In this document: positions 8,635 to 17,738 of the stretch, piece after piece
Layout of the letters: each line of letters begins with the position of its first letter
How positions within the stretch are numbered: the first letter of the stretch is position 1
Source: an uncultured Eudoraea sp.
GTDB lineage: Bacteria > Bacteroidota > Bacteroidia > Flavobacteriales > Flavobacteriaceae
Assembly: GCF_947490415.1 (NCBI RefSeq)
Contig: NZ_CANLGX010000001.1
Location: 682,001 to 746,000, forward strand
Length of the DNA stretch: 64,000 bases
Reading direction: 5' to 3'
The notes under the pieces: model-generated
The model's database searches: none
Seen by the model: the letters and a program-made list of their open reading frames with translations, nothing else
What the model was told of the DNA's origin: nothing
Made by a program: the position numbers and the translations under genes

Positions 8635-9579
8635 ATGATGACCTCACTAATTTCATTAAAAAACAGCGCTTCGAGCTTCTGGGGAATGTGTATGTTCCTT
8701 TCACTGGCAGCCTCTGCCCAACCCAACTATCCACGAACACCAGAGCAGGCCAAGGTTGTTTATACTGACCTTGTGCATTTTGTTGAGGCCTACAACGAAC
8801 TCGTTACCAATACGGATACGCTCCAGGTTTTACAAACCATGTATTTCGATCGTGGATCCGAAGGTTTAAAAGAATTTATAGGCCGACACCAGCTAAGCCC
8901 GGAGCTCCTCAGGGATGCTATGTTGGCCAATCCGGAGCGCTATGCTCTGCTTCCAAATTTTCTTGCCAATATCTCTGCCGTGGAAGAAACCTACCTGAAA
9001 CTCATGCAAGACTATAGCAGCGTGCTGCCCAATGCCATGTATCCGCCAACCTATCTCCTGGTTGGGGCAAATAGGGGCATAGGCCAGGCCTCCCTGGTGG
9101 GGCAGCTGATCACCGTAACCCGTGCAGCCGATAATCTGGAAAAATTGCAAAAAATAATGACGCATGAATTGTCGCATTTTCAACAAGCCATGGCCATGGG
9201 GGGTCAGAAATATGCAGCACTGTATACCGCCCCTAACAATATGCTTGGCATTTGCCTTAGGGAAGGAGGGGCAGAATTTGTCACCTCTTTGGTGCTCAAT
9301 GACATTACCCAAAGTGCCGCCCTGACCTATATTAAGAAAAACGAAAGCAGCCTGAAACAGAAATTTACAGAAGACCTGGAAACACAAAATAAAGACTTTT
9401 GGCTTTGGGCTTCAATCGGCCAAAATGAATATCCCAAGCTCCTGGGATACGCCATGGGATATCTGATTTCTAAAAAATATTACGAACAGGCCCCTGATAA
9501 AACCGCAGCCCTTCAGAACATTTTACTGATTGATGATGCAGAGGCTTTTGTGCAATCGAGTGGATATTTCGGTAAGTAG
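8635..9579 (+). CDS. Exported HExxH zinc-protease-like protein (DUF2268 type)
   Basis: I take the ATG at 8635 as start because the signal peptide follows it (LKNSASSFWGMCMFLSLAASAQ); an upstream in-frame ATG at 8563 would add 24 residues. The mature protein contains MTHELSHFQQA, a zinc-binding HExxH, and LREGGAEFVTSLV, the downstream Glu of gluzincin-like families. This arrangement fits predicted Zn-dependent proteases of the DUF2268 group. TATTTTTG at 8603-8610 matches the Bacteroidota minus-7 consensus and would give a leader of about 20 bases. Periplasmic or surface location inferred. Confidence 0.75.
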   Translation: MMTSLISLKNSASSFWGMCMFLSLAASAQPNYPRTPEQAKVVYTDLVHFVEAYNELVTNTDTLQVLQTMYFDRGSEGLKEFIGRHQLSPELLRDAMLANPERYALLPNFLANISAVEETYLKLMQDYSSVLPNAMYPPTYLLVGANRGIGQASLVGQLITVTRAADNLEKLQKIMTHELSHFQQAMAMGGQKYAALYTAPNNMLGICLREGGAEFVTSLVLNDITQSAALTYIKKNESSLKQKFTEDLETQNKDFWLWASIGQNEYPKLLGYAMGYLISKKYYEQAPDKTAALQNILLIDDAEAFVQSSGYFGK

Positions 9580-9696
9580 CAGGGAAGTTGCCTTTTCGTG
9601 GAATCTTACGAAATTTTTAAAAACCCTATGGCTATTGGTTTAAAAAATAAAAGTCCGACTTAGTAAATAAACCGGACATGTATTCTTGTGGTCGTC

Positions 9697-9721
9697 CATA
9701 GTATAGCTATGGTTGGCAAAC
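9697..9721 (-). other. Half of an attC-like site behind the S15 hydrolase gene
   Basis: On the minus strand GTTTGCCAAC (R'') is followed by CATAGCTATACTATGG, a small stem. The R'' box is the exact reverse complement of GTTGGCAAAC found in front of the same gene (11624-11633), 10 of 10 bases. The far half of the site is not clear. Confidence 0.6.
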
Positions 9722-9743
9722 GTTTTAGATTGGCCTATTATGT

Positions 9744-11594
9744 TTAATTTTCTTTTACTGCACTTTTAAACACTTCAATGCCTCCCACAATTGGCAAGTT
9801 GATCGTTGTTGCATCTAAATCAACCGTTAATTCAGTTCCGGGTTCCGGGTGTAATGTATATTCTTTATCACTTGAAAAAATCAGGAGTCCTATTTGTTGG
9901 CCTTTTTTAATTATTTGATCATCAGGCATTAAATCAAAGGATACCTCATAGAATTTACCGCTCTTTAGGGGTTCACTTTTTCGTAACGAGCTATGATTTT
10001 GCGGATCTGCCCAACCACGGGTAATAATGTTATCGGTGATTTTAGCCTCTCTTCCTTCATTCCAGGGCAACGAGACCAACCATACCGAAAGGTTTGCAGC
10101 GGGTTTACTGCTAGATAATCTGACTTTTACTTTTGGCGTTCCTGAAATATGAACATCTTCAGATAATTTTGGAGAAACATATAGCAAGCGATGATTTGTC
10201 TGTTCGGCTTTGGCTAAGGATGTCCCTGAAAAAGAGTAATTATCAACAAGTGTTTCCATACCTTGATTCGGTGTTTTAGAAAGACTTAGAGCTCCTGTCT
10301 TTGGGGCTCCAGAACTTAAATACAGCGTCACTAACGAGGCATCCGGATTAGGGTAGTCTGCATATGCTGTTGGATTATCTTTCCTATCATATTCACGAAC
10401 TATCCATGCTTTAGCGTCATTTTCTACACCATTTTCCACACCGTGCAAATAGTGTGTAAACCATCTATTCATCATTGTAATCGGCGGTGGTCCTCCGCCA
10501 TGATCGCTTTGGTGATAGAAAATTTGTGTTGGAAGTCCCATTTCCCGGGCTTTTTTATATATTCTGTAGCTATGCTCAGGCATGACATTCCAATCATTAA
10601 ATCCGTGTGACATCAGCAGCGCAGCTTTCATTGGGGCCATATCATTTAAGTAGTCTCGACCCGCCCAAAAATCGTTATAATCGCCACTGATTCTGTCCAT
10701 GCCATTTTTCATTTCGGTATCACGAATTTTAGAATTGCTATAGGCTCGTTTTGATTCGTCACCACTATGGATAAAGTCATATAAAACATCAATGTCTTCA
10801 CCAAGATAACCCCCGGGAGATCTAACCAAACCATTTGACCGGTAATAATGATAATATGATGTATTTGGTGCTACCGGGATAATTGCTTCAAGTCCTTTTA
10901 CACCGGTAGTTGCGGCAGCAAGAGAAAGGGTTCCATTATATGACGTCCCCGTCATTCCCACCTTTCCAGTAGACCAAAATGAGGTTACTTTTTCATTCCC
11001 ATAAGGCGTTTTATATCCTTCAGCACGACCACAAAGCCAATCGATAACGGCTTTTGGAGCCAAAGATTCGTTATCTCCGCCAACAGTAGGTGATCCCTGA
11101 GATAAGCCCGTTCCTGGCGAAGATGAGTGTACCACAATATATCCTCTTGGCACCCATGTCCTAATCTGTGAATTAGAAATGACAGGTCGTTTGCCTGTAC
11201 GAGTTACTTCCGGATGTACACGAGGTTTCCCCATTTCGCCAAGTTCATGCCTAACATCCCAAAATAAACCATCAGGAATAGGATTGGCAGTACCCGCATA
11301 ATATGGGCTTGACTCATAAACCACAGGGAGTTTTAATCCCTCAGAATCCGTTTGATGCGGACGCGTAACGTCTACATGCATTCTGTCTAATTTGCCATCC
11401 CCATCCGTGTCAAATTCTGTCTCAACCCAGAGATCTTCTCTAATCCATTTGGTTTCATCCTCAAAAGCGGGAACTATCTGGGCCTCTCCATCTTTGAAAA
11501 TGGGAATTGCTTTTTCTGATGTTTGTGAATTAACAGAAAATACATTTGCAATAAATAGTACAAGCAGGAAGGATCGTGTAATGTATTTTTTCAT
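9744..11594 (-). CDS. CocE/NonD family hydrolase (S15, Xaa-Pro dipeptidyl-peptidase-like)
   Basis: 616 residues from the ATG at 11594, which begins a signal peptide (MKKYITRSFLLVLFIANVFS). The longer frame from 11630 starts inside a recombination box and is unlikely. The alpha/beta-hydrolase core has GMTGTSYNGTLSLA (nucleophile Ser), SHGFNDWNVMPEH (Asp) and HQSDHGGG (His). The C-terminal jelly-roll domain (LYVSPKLSEDVHISGTPKV) is as in X-Pro dipeptidyl-peptidases. Members cleave Xaa-Pro dipeptides or esters; the exported protein would act outside the inner membrane. A single-gene unit bounded by matching attC-like boxes. Confidence 0.88.
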   Translation of the reverse strand: MKKYITRSFLLVLFIANVFSVNSQTSEKAIPIFKDGEAQIVPAFEDETKWIREDLWVETEFDTDGDGKLDRMHVDVTRPHQTDSEGLKLPVVYESSPYYAGTANPIPDGLFWDVRHELGEMGKPRVHPEVTRTGKRPVISNSQIRTWVPRGYIVVHSSSPGTGLSQGSPTVGGDNESLAPKAVIDWLCGRAEGYKTPYGNEKVTSFWSTGKVGMTGTSYNGTLSLAAATTGVKGLEAIIPVAPNTSYYHYYRSNGLVRSPGGYLGEDIDVLYDFIHSGDESKRAYSNSKIRDTEMKNGMDRISGDYNDFWAGRDYLNDMAPMKAALLMSHGFNDWNVMPEHSYRIYKKAREMGLPTQIFYHQSDHGGGPPPITMMNRWFTHYLHGVENGVENDAKAWIVREYDRKDNPTAYADYPNPDASLVTLYLSSGAPKTGALSLSKTPNQGMETLVDNYSFSGTSLAKAEQTNHRLLYVSPKLSEDVHISGTPKVKVRLSSSKPAANLSVWLVSLPWNEGREAKITDNIITRGWADPQNHSSLRKSEPLKSGKFYEVSFDLMPDDQIIKKGQQIGLLIFSSDKEYTLHPEPGTELTVDLDATTINLPIVGGIEVFKSAVKEN

Positions 11595-11621
11595 TATATA
11601 TTCGTTTAGGATTGTGACCAT

Positions 11622-11633
11622 GTTTGCCAACGG
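11622..11633 (-). other. R' box at the front of the S15 unit
   Basis: Minus strand CCGTTGGCAAAC, directly before the S15 gene leader. GTTGGCAAAC is the exact reverse complement of the R'' box behind the gene (9712-9721). The rest of the site, belonging to the DinB unit, is not recognisable, so that unit appears to have lost its own site. Confidence 0.55.
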
Positions 11634-11647
11634 TAGGCATAAATAAT

Positions 11648-12187
11648 TTATATTTTGAATATTCTTTTCATCTCGATAATCTGCAGATGGTGCCGGTCAA
11701 TGTGATATCTAATGAATTCAAGCCTTTGAATTACATTTAAGGGACCACAGAGAAAATGAGGATATATTACTTCATTTAAAGGCAAGCCATCTAAAATAGA
11801 ATTTAATTCTTTCAACAGGTCATCACAATTTCTGAAATGAGCGGACCACACTCCAAGAGTCCATTTCCCGTTAGGCGTAGCTGAGGGAGGTGCCTTTTCT
11901 TTTGGCTTCCAGGTTCTTTTTATTATTTCTTCCATAGACAATCCATCATTCTCTGATTTGCCTTCCCATACAGGTTCGCCTATCCGAAATTTTTCTGCTG
12001 CAGTGTAAATAAGATTAAAACCACCTCTTTCTGCCAAAACCAAATGTTCAATAACTTCTTGAATATTCCAGGATTCCACATCATTTTTTTTAAAGCCATC
12101 GGCCGCCGAAATACTATTTATTTCTTTGAAGATTCGAGATCTTGACAATTTGATTTCATTTTGCAAAGTGACTAAAACTTGATTCAT
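11648..12187 (-). CDS. DinB-family protein
   Basis: 179 residues without signal peptide, so cytoplasmic. Shows the DinB_2 bundle: WNIQEVIEHLVLAERGG (first metal His), GVWSAHFRNCDDLLKELN, and the closing RLEFIRYHIDRHHLQI with the last two ligands. The three spaced histidines support metal binding. Family members are linked to stress or thiol transfer; no specific role can be read. Different from the exported DinB protein at 3021. Ends 15 bases before the R' box of the next unit. Confidence 0.8.
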   Translation of the reverse strand: MNQVLVTLQNEIKLSRSRIFKEINSISAADGFKKNDVESWNIQEVIEHLVLAERGGFNLIYTAAEKFRIGEPVWEGKSENDGLSMEEIIKRTWKPKEKAPPSATPNGKWTLGVWSAHFRNCDDLLKELNSILDGLPLNEVIYPHFLCGPLNVIQRLEFIRYHIDRHHLQIIEMKRIFKI

Positions 12188-12252
12188 ACTATTTTTGTTT
12201 ATTAATATGCTAAGTTGATACCAATTTTATTCAAATGACACCAAACCACCTT

Positions 12253-12327
12253 GATAAACGGACGTTTTATGCTTACGCCGAAGCTTCAGCATAAGCGCTA
12301 ATGCCGTTTATTTTTTTGTTAGTGGCT
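12253..12327 (-). other. attC-like site behind the S9 peptidase gene
   Basis: Minus strand: R'' AGCCACTAAC, an A-rich arm, then a stem with TAGCGCTTATGC against GCGTAAGCATA around GAAGCTTCG, then CCGTTTATC as a possible R'. The core palindrome belongs to the GCCGAAGCTT family. No matching R' was found in front of the S9 gene. Confidence 0.45.
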
Positions 12328-12362
12328 GTTTGTTTCATAGGCTTCAGGAAAATTTCTTTTTG

Positions 12363-14354
12363 TCAAAAATGATCCTTTATCCATAATATCCATCGCTTAT
12401 AGATATCCTTTCTATGTACTGGGTCATTTGGAAAATGGCCCGAAACCGGATAGGCTATGAATTTAGTTTCTACGCCATTGTCTTTTAAATTGTGAAATAA
12501 TTTGAAAGATTGAGTAACTGTTACTCTTTGATCCAATGTATTAGAAAGAATTAGGGTCGGGGTTTTAATTTGGTGCGCATAGGTTATAGGCGATTGCTTG
12601 CGGTAATTATCGGCATTGTCATTAAGCCAAGGAGAACCACCGAGACCATAACCCGACCAAATATTCATGTCGGCCATATTATACCAGTCAAACCAATCTG
12701 TAACGGCGGCCCCGGCAACTGCGGCTTTCCAGCCCTGATAATGAGAGGTAAGCCAAACAGTCATAAAGCCACCATATGACCACCCTGATACAGCCATCTT
12801 ATTTTCATCAATAAAACCTAGCTTTTTAATGGCTTCAATTCCTGCCATCACATCCTTTCCTGGCCCTTCACCCGCATCGTTTATGACAGATCTTTGATAA
12901 GCTTTTCCTAAATTATTACTTCCCCGGTAGTTAGGTTGGAAAACGACCCAACCCTGAGCAGCAAAAGCCTGTGCGAAAAAATTAAAATCTTCTAATGAAG
13001 AACCCATCGGTCCTCCATGGATATACAATACCAATGGGTATTTTTTATTTGATGAAAAATCAGGTGGATAAGTGATTACTCCGTCTTCGTCAAAGCCATC
13101 CTCACTTTTCCAGTTTATAGAGCTAACTTTACCTAAATTTAATTGAGAAATAGTGTCGTTGAAAGAAGTAATCTTTTCAGGAATGCTTTGATGATTTTTC
13201 ATATAATACAATTCTGATGGCTCACTTGCTTTCGAACCAATAAATACTATTTCGTCATCAGGTCCTATAGCAATATTATTAAGCGAAGGAAGGACTCCAT
13301 TTGTATCCAGATTCTTGTAAATGCCATCTAACAGACCACGCCATAAACTTACTTTCGTTCCATCAGGTGCACCAACAAGCAAACTCTGATCAGAGAACCA
13401 GAAATGTCTGGAAATGTTACGATCGATATCAAGAATTACATCTTTCTTTTTGACACCATTCTGATCCACAGAAAATAATCCCATGGGATTAAAAAATGGC
13501 TCTAATCCTCTGGTTTTGCTATATAAAACGACAGATAAATCTTTAGAAAAAGATGGATTCGCGGGAACTCCGGGTCCTTTGTCCAGCACAGTAATCTTCC
13601 TGGTTTCTATGTCAATAAGTTGCAATGAACTGTTTAAGAATTCTGCTGAATGTGGTTTAGGCTGTGCTATATAGACTAACTTTTTGCTGTCATTAGACCA
13701 ATTTATACTACCCGAAAAAACATTGTAGCCAACTTCCCCTGAGGTTAACTGATACGCATTTTTACCTTCATTGGAACAGATCCAAATATGGGCCGGCACT
13801 GAGGCTTTTTTCGCCAGATACCAATCATAACCTACTTCAAAGGATTTGTTATGCTTTTCAACCCCCGTTTTTTCCGCTAAAGAATCCTTTTCAACATATG
13901 CAAAAAAAAGTCCGTTAGGGCTCCATTCGTATGTAATGACACCCATTTTACTATGTGTCAGTTGTTGGGCTTCCCCCCCTTGAGTTGTTAGTTTAAAAAT
14001 TTGTTGTTTCTTATTGTTTCCTTCGGCTAAGAACGTTATGTGTTCACCATTAGGAGACCATTCCGGTTGATGAATTGAAGGCCGATTATAGGTAAGTGGT
14101 TTGGCTTCTTTAGTATCTTTTGATACTATCCATAATGAATTGATATATTTATTTTCTTCGAAGTCAGCTTTGCGGTTTATTAGCAATATTTTCGTTCCAT
14201 CTGGGCTAATTTTTGGACTGCTTAAACCGACTAATAAGTCAAAATGTTCCAGTGTAAGATTAGACGACTGGGCAAAAACGGAATGCGATTTTGGAAAAAT
14301 GGAAATAGCTAACAACAATAAGATGGGCAAGTACGGAAGTTTAAAGTTTTTCAT
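12363..14354 (-). CDS. S9 family prolyl oligopeptidase-type peptidase
   Basis: 663 residues with signal peptide (LPYLPILLLLAISIFP, cut near VFAQ). Residues 35-410 form a PD40/beta-propeller region (LLVGLSSPKISPDGTKILL, PEWSPNGEHITFLAEG). The catalytic domain follows: YIHGGPMGSS (oxyanion region), VSGWSYGGFMT (Ser), NTLDQRVTVTQS (Asp) and YPVSGHFPND (His). This is the S9C-like dipeptidyl aminopeptidase/acylaminoacyl peptidase layout at normal length. Likely periplasmic peptide breakdown, together with the S15 hydrolase two genes away, though both look like independent units. Confidence 0.92.
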   Translation of the reverse strand: MKNFKLPYLPILLLLAISIFPKSHSVFAQSSNLTLEHFDLLVGLSSPKISPDGTKILLINRKADFEENKYINSLWIVSKDTKEAKPLTYNRPSIHQPEWSPNGEHITFLAEGNNKKQQIFKLTTQGGEAQQLTHSKMGVITYEWSPNGLFFAYVEKDSLAEKTGVEKHNKSFEVGYDWYLAKKASVPAHIWICSNEGKNAYQLTSGEVGYNVFSGSINWSNDSKKLVYIAQPKPHSAEFLNSSLQLIDIETRKITVLDKGPGVPANPSFSKDLSVVLYSKTRGLEPFFNPMGLFSVDQNGVKKKDVILDIDRNISRHFWFSDQSLLVGAPDGTKVSLWRGLLDGIYKNLDTNGVLPSLNNIAIGPDDEIVFIGSKASEPSELYYMKNHQSIPEKITSFNDTISQLNLGKVSSINWKSEDGFDEDGVITYPPDFSSNKKYPLVLYIHGGPMGSSLEDFNFFAQAFAAQGWVVFQPNYRGSNNLGKAYQRSVINDAGEGPGKDVMAGIEAIKKLGFIDENKMAVSGWSYGGFMTVWLTSHYQGWKAAVAGAAVTDWFDWYNMADMNIWSGYGLGGSPWLNDNADNYRKQSPITYAHQIKTPTLILSNTLDQRVTVTQSFKLFHNLKDNGVETKFIAYPVSGHFPNDPVHRKDIYKRWILWIKDHF

Positions 14355-14432
14355 TTTAATAGGAAGGATTTTGTCATTGTCTTAATAGTATTATTTGATA
14401 TTATGTTGTTGTTTCTTTTTTTAATCATATAA

Positions 14433-15149
14433 TTATCCAATATTCACATTAAACATATAACCAACCAAAGCAGTCAGTCCCATTGCAACCGTTCCCCAAA
14501 AAGTAATTCTTAAAATTGCTTTTCCAATACTTGAACCCCCTGTTCTAGCTGCTAATGCTCCTAAAATTATAAGAAAAAATAATGCAAAACCGTAAAGTGA
14601 ATATTCCATACTTTTTAAAGGAAGAAATAGTGTAACTAAAAATGGAAGTAATCCTCCTACTGTAAAGGCTGCGCCAGAAGCAAATGCAGCCTGCATAGGT
14701 TTAGCTTGACTTATTTCATTAATTCCTAATTCGTCTCTAATATGTGCCCCTAACGCATCGTGTTCCGTTAACTCTTTAGCTACAGTTAAGGCAGTTTCTT
14801 TTTGCAGTCCTCTTTTTTCATAAATTTCCGCTAGTCTTTGTAATTCAATTTCGGGCATTTCATTTAGCTCTGACTTTTCACGTTCGATGTCGGCTTTCTC
14901 AACATCTGTTTGTGAACTTACAGAAACATATTCTCCAGCTGCCATTGATAAAGCACCTGCAACCAGTCCAGCTAATGTTGCCAAAATAACAGGTTCTCGC
15001 ATATCACTCGCAGCAGCAACTCCAATCGCAATACTAGCGGTTGATAAAATTCCATCATTAGCTCCAAGGACAGCAGCTCTCAACCAATTACTTCGATGTA
15101 TGTAATGATTGTCTAAATAATTGTCTAAACCCTCTGTTTTTTCTGACAT
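14433..15149 (-). CDS. VIT1/CCC1 family metal transporter
   Basis: 238 residues. NWLRAAVLGANDGILSTASI is the diagnostic first block of the VIT1/CCC1 family. It continues with ALSMAAGEYVSVSSQTD and a charged cytoplasmic loop (VEKADIEREKSELNEMPEIE) with the glutamates that bind metal in VIT1. Membrane helices near 25-60, 150-215 and 218-236 give the five-helix fold. Family members move Fe2+ or Mn2+ across membranes, usually as proton antiporters. The gene lies between attC-like site 15171-15223 (front) and a poorly conserved end. Confidence 0.92.
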   Translation of the reverse strand: MSEKTEGLDNYLDNHYIHRSNWLRAAVLGANDGILSTASIAIGVAAASDMREPVILATLAGLVAGALSMAAGEYVSVSSQTDVEKADIEREKSELNEMPEIELQRLAEIYEKRGLQKETALTVAKELTEHDALGAHIRDELGINEISQAKPMQAAFASGAAFTVGGLLPFLVTLFLPLKSMEYSLYGFALFFLIILGALAARTGGSSIGKAILRITFWGTVAMGLTALVGYMFNVNIG

Positions 15150-15170
15150 CTGTTCTGTTTGTTCAAATTA

Positions 15171-15223
15171 CACAAAACGGTTAGTATATGGCGCGTTTCA
15201 ATGCGCTATATATTGTTATACCT
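15171..15223 (-). other. attC-like site (short) behind the TPR-S41 gene
   Basis: Minus strand: AGGTATAAC (R'', overlapping the stop codon of the gene) then AATATATAGCGC, spacer ATTGAAAC, GCGCCATATACTAA, and CCGTTTTGTG (R'). The arms pair with unpaired extra bases on one side only, as in attC folding. Confidence 0.7.
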
Positions 15224-16961
15224 AGTTTTTATTCCCTCTTTCAGAAGTTTTTATTACTTCCATTATAACATTCAAAGCCTTGTCATTCCCATTAAAATAA
15301 TCTGTCGATGATAAACTGACAGGAATATGTGGAGCGATCCATTTACGATGGTCTTCTGCTTTATAAGTTTGATGATATTGGGAAGCTACAATTCCCATTA
15401 AACCAGAATATGGTAACTGAAACCATCCCGCTTCTCCAATAAAACTTGGTTTTGATCCACTAGGCTCACCCACTAAAATTGCATTTGTGAATTTTGTTAT
15501 TTCAGTCAATAAATTTTGAGCTGCAGAAAATGTTCCTCTACCCATTAAAACGAAAATTTTTCCTTCAGGGTTTATAATTTCAAATTCGATTAATGTTTTT
15601 AGCATGGGAGGTACTATAGATCCATCTCCACCACTATTAAACCGCAAGTCTAAAATTAAGTTTTGAGAATTGCTTTGTTTTATATTTTCTCGAAGCTTTA
15701 AATTAAAATCCATCAACGTCAGTTCTTCTTTTTGTTGAACTACGTTAAATTGTATATACGTTACATTATGCTTAGGCAATGTTTTTGCCCAATAATTATC
15801 TTCTGTTTTGGATAAAAATAAAGGTTGATTCTCTGTTTTTAGCTTTGGTAATATTGGCATACCAGTAAACTGCCAAGCAACCGGATTCATTGCTACTTTT
15901 TCAGACTTTCCATCTTTATCACTTAAGGTTATTGTTACTTGATTCGCGTTCTTAATAATTCCCAAACCTTTTAATACATCAGGTAATCCCAAATAATAAG
16001 GCCCTAGCCAAAGTATTTGCATATCATTATCTCTTGCATTTACGGCATTTGTTTTTTGAAGTGCAGCTTCGATAGGTGTGTTTTCAATCGACTCTACCTT
16101 ATAACCAATCCATTGTTCCAAGCCTTCCTCAGCATCAACAATAAATAGCCCATCATTAAACTGATAAAACTGAACGGGTAGTTTTTTAAAAGCGCCTTTG
16201 TTTGGAGATGTAGGTAAAATAAAATTATGTCCACTTCCTAAAGCTCCAAATAGTTTAATTATTTTGAAAATTATTTGTTCGTCAGATAATGACGCTATAG
16301 TTGTTTTTATATCCAGAATTTCTTTTGATAAATCTGTTTTAGAAATAGCTTGATTAGGGCTATAGCGTAGCTCATTAATTCGTTTTTCTAAATATGTAAT
16401 ATCTCTAGACCAGGCTTCTTCTCTTGTTATATCTTTTTGAGTATCATTCCCAAATAGCGCTAGAAAATCTTCATCTTCATTGAAGTTTTTAAAAGCAGAA
16501 CTGCCCTTTAAGAACGGCTTTTCGTCATAACGTGCTGCAAAGCCTTTTCGCAGCCATAACATGGCATTAGCTTTATCTCCATCTTCAGCATATGCTTCAG
16601 CAATTTTTATCATAATATCATTTGAAGGTGCTGAACCTGTCGGAATTCCTGTTAAGATAGTTCCCCCAAGATCGAGGGTTTTCTTTAGTGCAGTAATAGC
16701 ATTTTGATACTGCTCATCTTGATAATAGGAAATTCCTAATAAATAAAATATATCTCCATCGTTTTGATAGTGTTCCGTTAAGTTTTCTAAAATTGGAATC
16801 GCCTCTTGCCATTTTTCACTCTTTACTAAACTTACGGCTTCATTTCTCTGAAAAAAGTATTCTATCGTGCTTTCTATATTGCCGTTTTTCGTTTGGGAAA
16901 AAGCATAAGAGATATTAAGAAATATCAATAAGAGAATACTTGCTATGTTTAATTTGTTCAT
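15222..16961 (-). CDS. Exported TPR protein with S41-like peptidase domain
   Basis: 579 residues with signal peptide (IASILLLIFLNISYAFSQ). TPR-like repeats occupy about 45-170 (ALIPILENLTEHYQ-type helices, DIFYLLGISYYQDEQYQNAI). The C-terminal half has the S41/tail-specific protease fold: DLRFNSGGDGS, then MGRGTFSAAQNLLTEI, where the Ser aligns with the S41 nucleophile, and GEPSGSKPSFIGEAG. No separate PDZ domain is evident. Probably a periplasmic processing protease or an inactive relative; the catalytic Lys is not certain. Confidence 0.8.
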   Translation of the reverse strand: MNKLNIASILLLIFLNISYAFSQTKNGNIESTIEYFFQRNEAVSLVKSEKWQEAIPILENLTEHYQNDGDIFYLLGISYYQDEQYQNAITALKKTLDLGGTILTGIPTGSAPSNDIMIKIAEAYAEDGDKANAMLWLRKGFAARYDEKPFLKGSSAFKNFNEDEDFLALFGNDTQKDITREEAWSRDITYLEKRINELRYSPNQAISKTDLSKEILDIKTTIASLSDEQIIFKIIKLFGALGSGHNFILPTSPNKGAFKKLPVQFYQFNDGLFIVDAEEGLEQWIGYKVESIENTPIEAALQKTNAVNARDNDMQILWLGPYYLGLPDVLKGLGIIKNANQVTITLSDKDGKSEKVAMNPVAWQFTGMPILPKLKTENQPLFLSKTEDNYWAKTLPKHNVTYIQFNVVQQKEELTLMDFNLKLRENIKQSNSQNLILDLRFNSGGDGSIVPPMLKTLIEFEIINPEGKIFVLMGRGTFSAAQNLLTEITKFTNAILVGEPSGSKPSFIGEAGWFQLPYSGLMGIVASQYHQTYKAEDHRKWIAPHIPVSLSSTDYFNGNDKALNVIMEVIKTSERGNKN

Positions 16962-17026
16962 GTTTAATTCTTATTGTTTAAGACAATTAAGATTAGAATT
17001 GTTACAGTTTAATAAGTTTTAATTAA

Positions 17027-17205
17027 GCATATCGTCTCGGCTATGAGTAGTTGCGTGTCCCGATAGCTATCGGGATAGCATACAACTATGCAAGTATACA
17101 CTAAACTGATCCCGATAACTATCGGGACCGTAGAAATTTTCAGAGCATGCAAGAACAAGCAACCTGTCCGCCTCTGGCGGATTACTTATAGCTATTGTTG
17201 GCGGT
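17027..17205 (-). other. attC-like site (long type) behind the VOC gene
   Basis: Minus strand: ACCGCCAAC (R''), AATAGCTATAAGTAAT, palindromes CCGCCAGAGGCGG and two copies of CCCGATAGCTATCGGGA type, then ACTCATAGCC and a worn R' (GACGATATGC). The long type recurs at 40694, 53315 and 63353. Reverse complement of R'' (GTTGGCGGT) matches 8 of 9 bases of the box before the same gene. Confidence 0.72.
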
Positions 17206-17220
17206 TCGTTTGTTATTTTC

Positions 17221-17577
17221 TTAAATGCTTTGTCCAAATGTCAATAGGTTGGTGTCTGGGTCAAGTACGGAAAATTCCTTTTGTCCCCAGGGTTTCGATT
17301 CCAATTTTCCATTCGGGTGAATACTCGTTTTATTATCTAACAATGTTTGGTAAAAATCATCAATGTTGTCAGTTCTAATATAAACTTTTCCATAATTCTC
17401 TTTGGGGTTAAGCTCCTTAAATTCAAAGAAGTGAATTTGAATTTGATCTTTTTCTACCATCAAATAACCATCAAAGTCTGCACTTCCAAATTCTTTAAAT
17501 CCCAACTTATTTATATAAAATTCTCTCGTAACATTTTTGTCACGCATTGGTAGTTTCGGATTAATGTCAGTTAGCAT
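17221..17577 (-). CDS. VOC-superfamily protein, bleomycin-resistance-like
   Basis: 118 residues, the usual size. Two beta-alpha-beta-beta-beta modules: LPMRDKNVTREFYINKLGF with DQIQIHFFEF, and VYIRTDNIDDFYQTLLDN with QKEFSVLDPDTNLLTFGQ. The WGQKEFSVLDPDxNLL block is typical of Ble-like binding proteins, which sequester drugs rather than catalyse. Glyoxalase-type metal ligands are not fully evident. Drug binding is an inference from family membership. A unit of 360 bases bounded by two attC-like sites with matching boxes. Confidence 0.82.
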   Translation of the reverse strand: MLTDINPKLPMRDKNVTREFYINKLGFKEFGSADFDGYLMVEKDQIQIHFFEFKELNPKENYGKVYIRTDNIDDFYQTLLDNKTSIHPNGKLESKPWGQKEFSVLDPDTNLLTFGQSI

Positions 17578-17671
17578 AATTCGAATATTAGCTCATGTAA
17601 ATTCTTGCTTTTCATATGTTCAAACTCAATTAAAGTGTTCTGTAAACTTCATCTGTAACGTGTTCTTCAAA

Positions 17672-17738
17672 GACCGCCAATGGTTTGTGAATGGTGCGTA
17701 TCCCGAAGGGTATGCACGATACCTATTGTTGTGCTTAG
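17672..17738 (-). other. attC-like site behind the rsgA-like gene
   Basis: Minus strand: CTAAGCACAAC (R'', overlapping the stop), AATAGGTATCGTGCATA, loop with CCCTTCGGG, TACGCACCATTCACAAAC, then CATTGGCGGTC (R'). Reverse complement of R'' (GTTGTGCTTAGTA) matches 12 of 13 bases of the box before the same gene at 18812. Confidence 0.75.

Noticed and set aside
8893-9387. Minus-strand frame of 164 codons opposite the HExxH protein gene
   Set aside because: Antisense shadow; the plus frame has signal peptide and zinc motif.
17058-17127. Pairs of CCCGATAGCTATCGGGA palindromes as a possible CRISPR or operator array
   Set aside because: Only two copies per site, no regular spacers, and they lie within an attC-like site.
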